Shown: one piece after another, positions 1-10,894 of the stretch | How positions within the stretch are numbered: position 1 is the stretch's first letter | Layout of the letters: each line of letters starts with the position of its first letter | Assembly: GCA_011033025.1 (NCBI GenBank) | Contig: WFMF01000332.1 | Location: 129,781 to 193,780, forward strand | DNA length: 64,000 bases | From: Beroe forskalii | Lineage: Eukaryota > Ctenophora > Nuda > Beroida > Beroidae | Direction: 5' to 3' | Notes under the pieces: generated by a model | The model's database searches: none | What the model was told of the DNA's origin: nothing | Seen by the model: the letters and a program-made list of their open reading frames with translations, nothing else | Program-made: the position numbers and the translations under genes

Positions 1-392
1 GTTAGAATATTTGTTTAACAATTAGAAGTCAGAGGACCTGCCTGACTACCTGTCGCGTCATGTGCTGATGGACGGAATGTGACGTCATCAATTCGTCATT
101 TTGTGGCATGAAAACGATGTCATTATCCACTGCCTGGTTGTTATACGCAGCTTATTGATAATGATAAGGGAAATATTGTAAGGGTTCTGGTAACTAACAG
201 TAAAAGGGACAGTTCAAGCTCCGGCAAATTGAAGGGAATCACTAAAAGTATAAGACCTTGACACTCCTACAACACCTTCTATCGGTGATAAGGTACAAAC
301 TACACAATACTGTAGACCTGTGGACGAGGAGTTGACACTGTGCTTCAGATTCATGCTCGAAAGGGTAGAAATTTATTCGCAGATATTTCCTT
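1..392. other. Intergenic, no gene seen
   Basis: No coding exon is recognisable. The segment at about 80-135 contains a pair of CRE-like motifs (TGACGTCA and a relative) of the kind that recurs near 4930, 43300, 45320 and 60940. It ends at the left tip of the foldback element. Confidence 0.5.
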
Positions 393-558
393 GTGGACAA
401 ATTCTACACCAAGCGATTTTGCATGGATTCTATAGTTTTTTGCATGAAAAATCGATCTAACAACTTTCCACACCTCTCCGGAGTGTGGAAAGTGCCGAAA
501 AATCGATTTTTAGCTGAGGCGCAGCCGACTGATATGTAAAAAATCGTATCTCGGCTCA

Positions 559-1400
559 GGAAGGTCGTAGAGACTTCATCTTGGGCGGAAAATGTGCGCA
601 ATGAGCATGTTTATATACAATTGTCAACAAAAATATGCCCTAAAATGCTCAGGAACGGAGTTACAGGCGAAAAACAGACTCTTTGGGCAGGCGCAAGACC
701 TGCATAAGGCGAATTTTGTATCTCAGTCCAGGAAGGTCGTAGAGACTTCATCTTGGGCGGAAAATGTGCGCAATGGCCATGTTTATATACAATTGTTGAC
801 AAAAATATGCCCTAAAATGCTAAGGAACGGAGTAACGGGCGAAAAACTGATTTTTTGGGCCAACGCAAGACCTGATTTAGGCGAATTTTGTATCTCAGTC
901 CAGGAAGGTCGTAGAGACTTCATCTTGGGCGGAAAATGTGCGCAATGGCCATGTTTATATGCAATTGTTCACAAAAATATGCCCTTAAATGCTAAGGAAC
1001 GGAGTAACGGGCGAAAAACTGATTTTTTGGGCCAACACAAGACCTGCATAAGGCGAATTTTGTATCTCAGTCCAGGAAGGTCGTAGAGACCCCATCTTGG
1101 GCGGAAAATGTGCGCAATGGCCATGTTTATATACAATTGTTCACAAAATATGCCCTAAAATGCTAAGGAACGGAGTAACGGGCGAAAAACTGATTTTTTG
1201 GGCCAACACAAGACCTGATTTAGGCCAATTTTGTATCTCAGTCCAGGAAGGTTGTAGAGAGTTCATCTTGGGCGGAAAATGTGCGCAATGGCCATGTTTA
1301 TTCTGTACGACTTGCTGATAAAAGAGTAAAAGGATAAACATGTGCCCTGAAATTCTCAGGAAGAAAGTTATAGGCGAAAAATGAAATTTGGCGATGGTTT
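559..1400. repeat. Tandem array, 172-bp unit (left arm)
   Basis: Close to five units, each carrying the landmarks GGAAGGTCGTAGAGAC, TTGGGCGGAAAATGTGCGCA and GGAACGGAGTAACGGGCG. Units differ by a few per cent, and the last one decays after about 1300. The array can be read through without stops in some frames, which creates spurious open frames of up to 164 codons. Confidence 0.9.
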
Positions 1401-2195
1401 GAGACGATTTTCATATAATCACTGTCCAGTAAAAGAGACGGGTAACGGACATTTGATCTCATGACATTTCATCTCACGGCACTTTATCTTGTAATATTTC
1501 AACCCCACGCAAAGGTAAGGATCTGGGTTAGGGTAATGGTTAGCGTATGGGTAAGAGTTAGGATTCGGGGTAAGGTTATAGGGTGATGTTTAGGGTCAGG
1601 ACAGGGAGATGAAGTATCCTGACATGAAATTTCGTACACCCATAGAGACTTCCGGCTGAGCAGAAAATAATTGGAATGGTCAACTCAGGAAGTAGGAAGA
1701 GAGTACAGAAATGTGTCTAAAACGAGGTAACGATTAACCACCATAAAGGACTGGGCTTTGCCCATTGAGCCCAGTTAAATCCCAATCGGTGGGAATAATA
1801 TTTACACAGTCTGGCTGGGTCCCAGTGAATCATCTAGACAAAGAGAGGTGGTGCATTATAGCCGCCTTTGGCAGATCTCTGACTTAATCTGCAGGGAAGC
1901 CTTGTCTTGCTTTGCAGTCTGATTGTTGCCACGGGCGTTGGCAGCCCGCCGGTCCAGAGGGGTCCAGGAACGGCTGGCTGCTCTCAGCTGAGGATATCCC
2001 TGGCAGTAGGGTGGCCTAAAAACCACCCAGGAGTTCATACTCTTAGCCTAGCGTATTAGGGATAGTCTCCATGCTCAGCATGGCTGCCACCGGCCTGGCC
2101 GATTAAACTGACCCTGACCGTTTTACTAAGACTAAGACCATACAGGACTGGAATAAATGTCTGGACCAAGATAGAAAAATCTTCTATATCAGGCC
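1400..2195. other. Unique centre of the foldback element
   Basis: This is about 800 bp between the two arms. 1440-1640 is bounded by short inverted ends (CATGACATTTCATCTC at about 1460, and GAGATGAAG with ATGAAATTTCG near 1608-1635) and has a degenerate (GGGTTA)n-like core, so it looks like a small nested element. 1740-2130 is distinctly GC-richer and contains a 60-codon minus-strand open frame (1856-2038). This may be the tail of a retroelement, but I could not recognise a family. No transposase is visible. Confidence 0.45.
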
Positions 2196-2860
2196 TGTTA
2201 GCTGCCAAAAAAATAGTTTTTCGCCCGTTACTCCGTTCCTGAGCATTTTAGGGCATATTGTTGTCAACAATTGTATATAAACATGGCCATTGCGCACATT
2301 TTCCGCCTAAGATGAAGTTTCTACGACCTTCCTAGACTGAGATACAAAATTCTCCTTAAGCAGGTCTTGCGCCTGCCCAAAAAATCTGTTTTTCGCCCGT
2401 AACTCCATTCCTGAGCATTTTAGGGCATTTTTTTGTTGACAATTGTATATAAACATGGTCATTGCGCACATTTTCCGACCAAGATGAAGTCTCTACGACC
2501 TTCCTGGACTGAGATACAAAATTCGCCTAAATCAGGTCTTGCGTTGGCCCAAAAAATCAGTTTTTCGCCCGTTACTCCGTTCCTGAGCATTTTAGGGCAT
2601 ATTTTTGTTAACAATTGTATATAAACATGGCCATTGCGCACATTTTCCGCCCAAGATGAAGTCTCTACGATCTCCCTGGACTAAGATACAAAATTCTCCT
2701 AAATCAGGTCTGCCCAAAAAATCTGTTTTTCGCCCGTAACTCCGTTCCTGAGCATTTTAGGGCATATTTTTGTTGACAATTGTATATAAACATGGTCATT
2801 GCACACATTTTGCGCCCAAGATGAAGTCTCTACGACCTTCCTGAGCCGAGATACGATTTT
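2195..2860. repeat. Tandem array, 171-172-bp unit (right arm, inverted)
   Basis: About four units in opposite orientation to the left arm, with spacing of 171, 171 and 167 bp between landmark positions. The copies are as similar to the left-arm units as they are to each other, which suggests homogenisation across the arms or a recent origin. Confidence 0.88.
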
Positions 2861-3005
2861 TTACATATCAGTCGGCTGCTCCTCGGCTAAAAATTGATTT
2901 TCGGCACTTTCCACACTCCGGAGGGGTGTGGAAAGTTGTTAGATCGATTTTCATGCAAAAAACTATAGAATCCATGCAAAATCGCTTGGTGTAGAATTTG
3001 TCCAC

Positions 3006-6000
3006 TTTTAAATCCAATTTAATGTGATTTTGTTTTGACATTTTGTTAGAAATTTTGATCATCTTACATCATACTTAGTGGTTTTTAATCGTCTTGAGAT
3101 AAAATATTCATCGCAATATATACCTAATCATATTTGATTGAACGATTAATGAATAATGAAAAAGTCTAGAATGATGCTGTATTTGGCACCCATAAGAAGT
3201 CGACAGTCAAACGTAAAATATGTTGATTTCTGATGCTTCGAATACAAATGTGATTTACATTCGCCAAGTTGTATGGTTTTAAGAAATGCAGCTGCGATAT
3301 CTGCACATGTTTAATAGCAGGAATATTCATGTTTGTTTAATATTCATACAAGTTTTTAACAAGAATATTCGATAGGAGGGATATCTTAGATGAACATGAA
3401 CACTCACACATTTTCTAATCCCGTCTCTCGAAAAGACCGTCATCAACTCACCATTTTTGGGCTATGAGAATGATTTCATTGTACCGGAATTTTGTTTGAG
3501 CTCTGTGCACACTACACACGATTGATGAAGCCGCAAGCTCTTTACGGGCTACGGCTCTAGAATTACGGGCTACCACTCTAGAATTGCTCTAAGGCTCTTA
3601 TTGCTTCGTCTATTGACTTATTGAAGCAACAAAATATTCTGGATCGCATCGGGATAGCAGTTAAAAATCCTAGAAATTTGGCAAAGAATTTTGGCAGCGT
3701 GAACCAAATATATACGCTTTATCACCAACAAATGCTTCCCTCCTTCGTTAACCTCATCACCCCTGACCCACACACCCCATAAACACCCCTATGAATGCGT
3801 GTCGCAAGCCGAAGCCAGGTTTTGACCTTCATTAACAAACTGCAGCCGACATAAATTACATATTGAAGTATTGACAAACACTGGTCACGGGATAGGTCAG
3901 ACGTTTCCTATTGGACTCCACTCTGTTCGGTATAAAACGTGCGGCAAAAGGTCTACCAGCCGATGACTATTTAATTGGGGGTAGGAAATGACATCATTAT
4001 GAGGGTTGAAAGTGATTAATTACCGATGCGTAACGCCTTTGATTTAGTGGCCGTGATATATAAAATATACGCACAGTCACCAGGATCGCGTGATAATTCA
4101 CTTGCTGACAGGCACCATGAATTTACACCTTTCTAGTAAAGTTTACCTACACATAAAGTAAAGACGTGTCATGGCTTGTCAATATAGAGTGCCGCAAAGT
4201 GTACGCTAAACGACGATAAATGTGCGACGAGCATGAGCCTGGAAAACGTAAGAAGTTCAGGTTTTTGCCTTGAATTCGTGCCTGCACAGCATTATGATGA
4301 AAAAGTGTCGCAGGACAGCTACAATCAACCGAAACGCGAAGAGTTGGAAATATTCAATCAACTGATGCGCAACTCAACCCGAAAATTTCACATTAACGCT
4401 GCATTTATTCTACGAATTGAAACAGTGTTGTCTAAACTCATGTCAGGGAGTTGACACTCTCTATCATGAGTTTACATGATGCAGTGGTCAATGACCAGTC
4501 GGCTCTAAAACCCCCTAAATCTCTTAATGCACCCTAATCCCTAAAACCCCTAAAAGACTTGTACAGGGTACACTTTCGTGGAGACAATAAAATAAGTTAG
4601 AAAAGTAGTAAAATACTATCTAAAACAAATAAATGTACGATGATTTTACTTGATAATCGACAAGACGTGCATGTCATTGAATCGCGACCAAAATAGAAAC
4701 ACAATAAACATAGACAAGACGTAAACTCTGCAAATATAGCATAGGTTAGTAATAATTCTGATAAAAATTCATTAAAAACGGTTACTCTGTCATGATATAT
4801 ACGGTAATGTTGTACAAAGTACGCTAACCAATAATAAAGCAATAATGTCGTAATTTCTTTTCAATTGATCGGCCCAACCTACGCTAATTCCCTCGCGCGG
4901 TTCAACATCAACTTACTACATTGTGCTATGATAATGACGTCATTAATTCTCCTGTGCGCATAATATGACAAGCCCCCTGTCCGCTCCCTACTGCCAACAG
5001 AACATATAAATCAGGATGTTTGTTTACTTCTAAGACAGTATTTCATCACGAATTGATCATTCAGCATTTTAATAAATGAAAACGAGCATTGGTTAATGAC
5101 GAAATTGATAGCTTCTATTAATGTCCGTGAGCAATACTCGAATGGTTAATATTGAATGTTCCCATGTTTACATTTCCCACCGTTTCTCTGCAGTACCTAC
5201 GAAATGAAGGGTGACATGAAAACCAATATCATTTGGGTTGAGAGGCAGATGCATAATGAACGAGGTGCTGTCGAGTTCAATATGCACAATATGCATCGAG
5301 ACGATGGCCTGTCACTATTTTACATAGTGAGCATAAATTTCGTAATGCATTAGCATGCATTTTTCATGAATTCGAAAAGAGAGCGAACCATCTAACATAT
5401 TATGATATAACTTCAGCTTTATAGTCAAGTCTTTCCACCAAAAGTTGGCCACAATCCAAGTAGTCCGACACGTCAACTTTCTCAATAATAAACGTCTACT
5501 ATCTCAATAATACTTGTTCACTTGTTCGACTTAACCTGATAAAGTTAGGATAAGAGTTAGGTTGTGGGTTAGATTCAGTTTTATCGGGCAATGGCTTGGG
5601 TTATTGAAGAGACTGCCAAATGTTGTTTCAGAAAGAAGTTGATGAGTTGATGAAGAAACTGCAAGACGGGCTAAGGAGCAAGGAGCTTCATTGCAGATCC
5701 GTTAGTACCAGAAAATTATCACAATTAGTTCACAGCCTCTGGAAAATAATTCACTATAATTAAATCAAAAGTAACTAATATAATGTATACATTGCAGATC
5801 ATTAACCATTATATTTGGTTATATTTCATTGTTATTCTGTCATTTTCCATCTAACTACATTTCTCTAAACCCATGATACAGGGTCGAAGGAACAGAGCGA
5901 TTTGAATGTTATAAAATGAAATTTGCAGGTTCATGATGAACTAGACAGATCTCGATATCAAATTCCAGAGTTTTCATGTCATTTGGTTATACATAGTCTA

Positions 6001-7100
6001 TATTAAACTCCATCAAGGTACAACAGCCGAGGCATAATTTCATTTAATCTTGACGAGTTAAGGCCAATTTTCATATTTCACTTCACACCTCACTTTCTCA
6101 AGGCTAATTTGACATCTGACAACAAATTATAATAGACTAAGAGTAGTGAGAATCGAATCACTCAGGAACCACTTGATTTGACAAGTCAACAAAGCAATTA
6201 GACAAGTAAGTAGTGAATTGTTAACTTATGGACTTGGAGTCAGGCTTTACTTCTCTTGGAGCGTTTTGTGCTTTAACTGTATCGATAACTTGGCTCCTGG
6301 AAAACAAATAGAGTAATAATAAACAGAAATTCAATTGTACAAATCAACAGGTAGACGGATGGAAACATGTGACAAGTGAGCTAGTGAATCTAGACGTTAT
6401 AATTCATCGCCCATTTGAGTTTGCAAACGATGAACATTGAAGCATGTACAAACTGACGGTTCTGATATGGCTGTGTGGAAATTAGAAAATCACCAGCTCC
6501 AAGGGAGCGATACACAGCGAATATCAAGAGTGGTTTCAACAAGGATATTTTGTGAATTTGAAACAGAATGAAGAAAACCTTCTACCCTAAAACAGTAAAG
6601 AACGCATTACATGTAGAGTAACCATTGGGAGAACACAGAAGAAAGTCAAAGTGTGAGTGGAAGGGTGAGGGAGAGCAATCATCATGAAGTCACCTACAAA
6701 TAGAAGCGGTAGTGACGTCATTATCAGAGTTCAGATTAGCGAATTGTTGTCGTGAAGTAGTCTAATTCTGGAGTGGTGGCATACATGGTGTTCTGGGTGC
6801 TGTAAATGTCTAATTACATTTGGAACCTGGTGCCATTTTACTGTGTTGATAACGGATGAGGATGGTTACATTTGGATCAACATCATTTGGGGGCGAAATA
6901 ATCCAATGGATCCGATTTCAGTGTCATTAGATTCAGTTAAAAATGTTAAATTTATGTATCATTTTCTTGGTCCGATAAGCTCATAATATCAGGTCAATAA
7001 TGCACCGACAATATGCCAGTGGCAGGACAATGAGGCAGTCTGTTATTAAGATCTTATATTAACTGATATATCGGATAATTGATTATGAGCCGCATGATAG
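3006..7100. other. Intergenic, no gene supported
   Basis: AT-rich sequence with only short open frames (for example 4233-4454 and 5156-5353) that lack splice context and recognisable motifs. 4860-5000 contains a copy of a dispersed GC-richer repeat around TGATAATGACGTCATTAATT that recurs elsewhere in the window. Confidence 0.5.
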
Positions 7101-7218
7101 AATGAATAATTTTCTTTATTCTCTTAGCTCAGCGAAGTGAAACGAACTTTTTCTGAATTTCAGAAAAAGTTCGTTTCACTTCGCTGAGCTAAGAAGATAA
7201 TAAAGAAAATTATTCATT
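7101..7218. repeat. Near-perfect hairpin (long palindrome)
   Basis: The left arm 7101-7157 and right arm 7159-7218 are almost exact inverted copies centred on CTGAATTTCAG at about 7158. The only difference I see is a 3-base insertion in the right arm (GAAGATAATAAAG against GAGAATAAAG). The loop is essentially absent. This is likely a miniature inverted-repeat element or its remnant. Confidence 0.85.
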
Positions 7219-7408
7219 AATGTTATTAAGATACCCACATTAAACCAGTCGATCTTTTTGAAGTCACATAGTCTAACAAGTCTAAAGTCATGTAAGACTT
7301 GTTAGGGTTCGTCAAAATTATATGATTTGTTTTATTATGTTTGTCATATACCCATAAACCTATATAGATAAGACTTTGGATTGTCATGTGTGAAGCTCAA
7401 TGAAACCG

Positions 7409-8159
7409 TGCAGAGGTGTTATTTTCCAATATCTTCTTTTTCAGCAAAGAGCTCACTTCTTCTTAGTTTTCAGTCAGAATTATAGCAGTTATTAGGATTT
7501 GTTCCAGGTCACCTTAACTTCGTGATATTATCATTTATTTATTATCAAAAGCTGACGCCTAGTAACAGTTAATCTCTACGGTACCAATGTCTGTTACAAC
7601 TGCTGATATTATTGTTTAAAAGTTTAAAGGATTAGGTTTATTAGTAAATTGACTGGAAGATATACGGAACGTTGCTATGAGGATTGCCAGGCTTCTTCCC
7701 TGCTATTGACTGACCAGTAACAAAGCAGTGACTGAGTCATGTGATCCTCCTAGCATAGATACGGTTCATCGCATTGACTATCTTTGAGACACGATAATTA
7801 AGGTGGTCCTTTAGTTATAAGAAATCAGAGTTATCAAGTTTAGTTTTTTTTTCATTACGAGAGCTCTCTTACGTGTGTCCACCTACGCGTATCAAAGATC
7901 ATGTTGAACGCCAGTTAACGGGCGATTTTGACAAGTACAAGTAATGGGTCCTGTACAAAGCAAAAACATTCGTTTTGACCCAACTCGCTCTTTTTATTTG
8001 TCTTACATGATCTGCTAAACTGAAAGAAACTTGGGAATGGGTAACGATGATTGCGGCCACATCTAAAGTTTGGGGATTGGAGTGGGACTACTACGATCGC
8101 AGCCAGAGTCTCCCATGAACCTACGGATTTCACGAGTAACCTGGTCGCGGTGCACTGCA
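7409..8159 (+). repeat. 5' long terminal repeat
   Basis: TGCAGAGGTGTT...GTGCACTGCA. It differs from the 3' LTR mainly by small indels (for example a few bases near 7436, and ATTGACTG present here and missing in the other copy near 7703) and scattered substitutions. This indicates an insertion that is not brand new but is well preserved. Confidence 0.92.
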
Positions 8160-10151
8160 ATTGGTGCTGCGACCAGGATCAACCATCGAACCCTGGGTTA
8201 AGTGACCACCGGACCTGAGGGACGAATGACTCACGAAAGAAACAGCATGGATCCTCGAACCCTGGGTAGCAGGTCACCGGACCAGAGCAACGACTGATAG
8301 GAGACCTCAGATCCAGACAGAGACAGGGACTGGACCAGAATGCTGAGTGATGAAAGACCCTGAAAAAGACCAGTATTCACCTCAAAATCCTTCAGTTCAG
8401 GTGGTGTTCGGACCTGAAGATTGAATAACAGAGTGTTGAATGAGACTGACAAAGACTAGGATGCTTTATGGAATCAGGTTTCAAGAATCCGGGCCAGAGA
8501 TATGCTGACGTGCTGAATTGAGACCCTTAAGACTACAGGGACCATGAATCAGGAATTACGATCATCGAACTATGACTGGGCCAGATTAATACAAGACACC
8601 CTGATCTAGATTCAACATCGACAGTATGAAGAACGTCAAATTCAATTCAAATTGACCTGTATAAACAGCTTATCGGAAATGAATCTTTTAATAATCGTAC
8701 TCTTGCAGTCTTTGATCTTTTGAGGAACGTTTTCAAAAATGTCAGGACATGGCAGAGCGTGGATGATGTTGCATCATGAGAAAGTCATTTGAATGAGGTC
8801 AATGGAAAAAGCAATTTAATTTATGTTGAGTAACATGATAGTTGACTGCAATTATAGCAGAAAAGATTTTGACGATTGCAGGAGTAGTTGCACCCTTCTG
8901 TGATCTTGCTGAAGAGACTAAAGATTTGGTATTGATACTTGACTGGTTTTGGAGTTGGTTGATCAGATGGATTTGCGCCCTTCTGTGATACTTCTCTGAA
9001 GATTGAAGAACCAAGAGTTTGTGACAAAAGAACTGCGAAAAAAAGACTGTAGGTGTGAGATGAAATTTTGTGACTGTCAGAATTCTAAGATAGTGAACAT
9101 TGAATCGACATATGTTGAAAATTTTATGTGAAATGTGAATGTTTAGCGATGTGATTGTTTTGAAATGCCCGAAACGGAGGAATCGAAACCCTAGGTAAAC
9201 TCAAATCAGAGCCAGTGATTTGAGCTCTTATTCTAGATGAGGATTTAAGTTTGACAAGGTGATATCTACGTTTGAATTTAACTTCGTGAGTTAACAAATC
9301 CGACCATTTAAGTATTTATTCTGGCTAGCACTGAGAGAAATGTATTATGAACGGGTAAGAGTGGATGAAGTAGTTTGTGGCCTATTTTTTCCACTGCCAC
9401 AACTTATCTAGGGAATCGTGCGTTCAATCTCAGTGGACTACAGGGCGCTGGTCAGCACCTTTGAAATGATTCAATGAGACAGTGACAGTATTTTGATGAT
9501 GTATTTTTGTTGCAAAGTTTTGAAGAAAAGATGATAAGTCAAGGATTGATATTAGGCCAGATTAGCAATTATTGTAGTCAACTGGTTATCGCACGGATTT
9601 ATGATTATTCAATTGGAGAGAAATACTATAATTGCGATCAATAGTGTTCTACTGTCAGTCAAATCTTTCTTGAATAAATTCCACGAATGTAGACTTAGGT
9701 GTTCGCATCGAATAATTCAGTGACTGAGATGTACAGGATTATTGTCGAATCTGGTTTTCTGGAATTGTACTCATAGTGGCCTTCAAGTAGCATGCCTCGT
9801 TTCAATTTAACAGAGACAAGCAGCTGTGGAATTATCATTCGTACTTGAAGTTAGCCATTCTAACGAACTATGTAAAACACTAAAACTATTTCATAGAATT
9901 TCGTCTTAAATTTTGAAATGTAGCTGCCTAGACGGACATATTCCAAGATTGATTTACGTGATTATAATTCAGAACGGTCATTAAGAAATATTTCATATCG
10001 AATTCGATTTGGGGTTGTTTGTATTTTGATTAACTTTTTGGGCTTGAGTTAACAAGAATTTCACATTTTAAATTAGCAGTTTCACAATAATTCCTAAGTT
10101 ACTTGAATAGGATTGAAGCACAATATTAGTTTGCCTGGAAGGGGGAAGAGT
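8160..10151 (+). other. Internal region of the LTR element, non-coding
   Basis: Primer-binding site at 8162-8179 and polypurine tract at about 10136-10150. Between them I see no protease, reverse transcriptase, RNase H, integrase or gag motif in any frame. Reading frames are short throughout. Confidence 0.8.
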
Positions 10152-10890
10152 TGCAGAGGTGTTATTTTCCAATATCTTCTTTTCAGCAAAGAGCTCACTT
10201 CTTCTTAGTTTTCAGTCAGAATTATAGCAGTTATTAGGATTTGTTCCAGGTCACCTTAACTTCGTGATATTATCATTTATTTATTATCAAAAGCTGACGC
10301 CTAGTAACAGTTAATCTCTACGGTACCAATGTCTGTTACAACTGCTGATATAATTGTTTAAAAGTTTAAAGGATTAGGTTTATTAGTAAATTGACTGGAA
10401 GATATACGGAATGTTGCTATGAGGATTGCCAGGCTTCCTCCCTGCTGACCAGTAACAACGCAGTGACTGAGTCATGTGATCCTCCTAGCATGGATACGGT
10501 TCATCGCATTGGCTATCTTTGAGACACGATAATTAAGGTGGTCTTTTAGTAACAAGAATTCGGTGATATCAAGTTCAGTTTTTCATTATGAGAGCTCTCT
10601 TACGTGTGTCCACCTACGCGTATCAAAGATCATGTTGAACGCCAGTTAACGGGCGATTTTGACAAGTACAAGTAATGGGTCCTGTACAAAGCAAAAACAT
10701 TCGTTTTGACCCAACTCGCTCTTTTTATTTGTCTTACATGATCTGCTAAACTGAAAGAAACTTGGGAATGGGTAACGATGATTGCGGCCACATCTAAAGT
10801 TTGGAGATTGGAGTGGGACTACTACGATCGCAGCCAGAGTCTCCCATGGACCTACGGATTTCACCAGTAACCTGGTCGCGGTGCACTGCA
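10152..10890 (+). repeat. 3' long terminal repeat
   Basis: Pair of the repeat at 7409-8159, preceded immediately by the polypurine tract and followed by the ACCG target duplication. Open frames on its minus strand are shared with the 5' copy and are not genes. Confidence 0.92.
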
Positions 10891-10894
10891 ACCG

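Larger units (their letters stand above)
393..3005. mobile_element. Foldback element with arms made of 172-bp tandem repeats
   Basis: The outer ends are inverted copies: GTGGACAAATTCTACACC starts at 393 and its complement ends at 3005. About 165 bp of unique terminal inverted repeat follows on each side, containing the block that reads CTCCGGAGTGTGGAAAG. Inside this, both arms consist of tandem repeats. In the left arm the copies start at about 559, 731, 903, 1075 and 1246 (172, 172, 172, 171 bp). The right arm carries inverted copies at about 2328, 2499, 2670 and 2837. A middle of about 800 bp separates the arms. Long inverted repeats built of direct repeats are the hallmark of FB/Galileo-type foldback elements (established knowledge); assignment to that group here is inference. 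I see no convincing target-site duplication and no transposase. The short reading frames in the repeats are repeat translations, not genes. Confidence 0.85.
7409..10890 (+). mobile_element. Complete non-autonomous LTR retrotransposon
   Basis: Two near-identical direct repeats begin with TG and end with CA: 7409-8159 (751 bp) and 10152-10890 (739 bp). Two bases after the 5' LTR, at 8162, lies a primer-binding site, TGGTGCTGCGACCAGGAT, which is complementary to a tRNA 3' end including CCA. Directly before the 3' LTR is a purine tract, GGAAGGGGGAAGAG. The element is flanked by the 4-bp direct repeat ACCG (7405-7408 and 10891-10894; AACCG if the LTR is taken as one base shorter). The internal 2 kb has no gag or pol and no open frame longer than about 73 codons, so it must rely on proteins from elsewhere, as TRIM/LARD-type elements do. 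A 4-5-bp duplication is typical of the Ty3/gypsy group, but the family cannot be settled from this copy. Confidence 0.92.

Noticed and set aside
592..1318. Open frames of 73-164 codons on both strands inside 393-3005
   Set aside because: They repeat every 172 bp and follow the tandem array. The same residues (GGKCAQWPCLY) recur in each unit, so they are translations of a repeat.
1500..1600. Telomere-like GGGTTAGGG words
   Set aside because: Too degenerate and short, with no array. They lie inside a small element between short inverted ends.
7915..8160. Minus-strand frames in the LTR (81 and 119 codons)
   Set aside because: Present in both LTR copies, antisense to the element, with no family features.
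8160..8280. tRNA gene at the CCTGGGTT / GACCAGGATC sequence
   Set aside because: Only a tRNA 3'-end complement is present, directly after the LTR. It is the primer-binding site.
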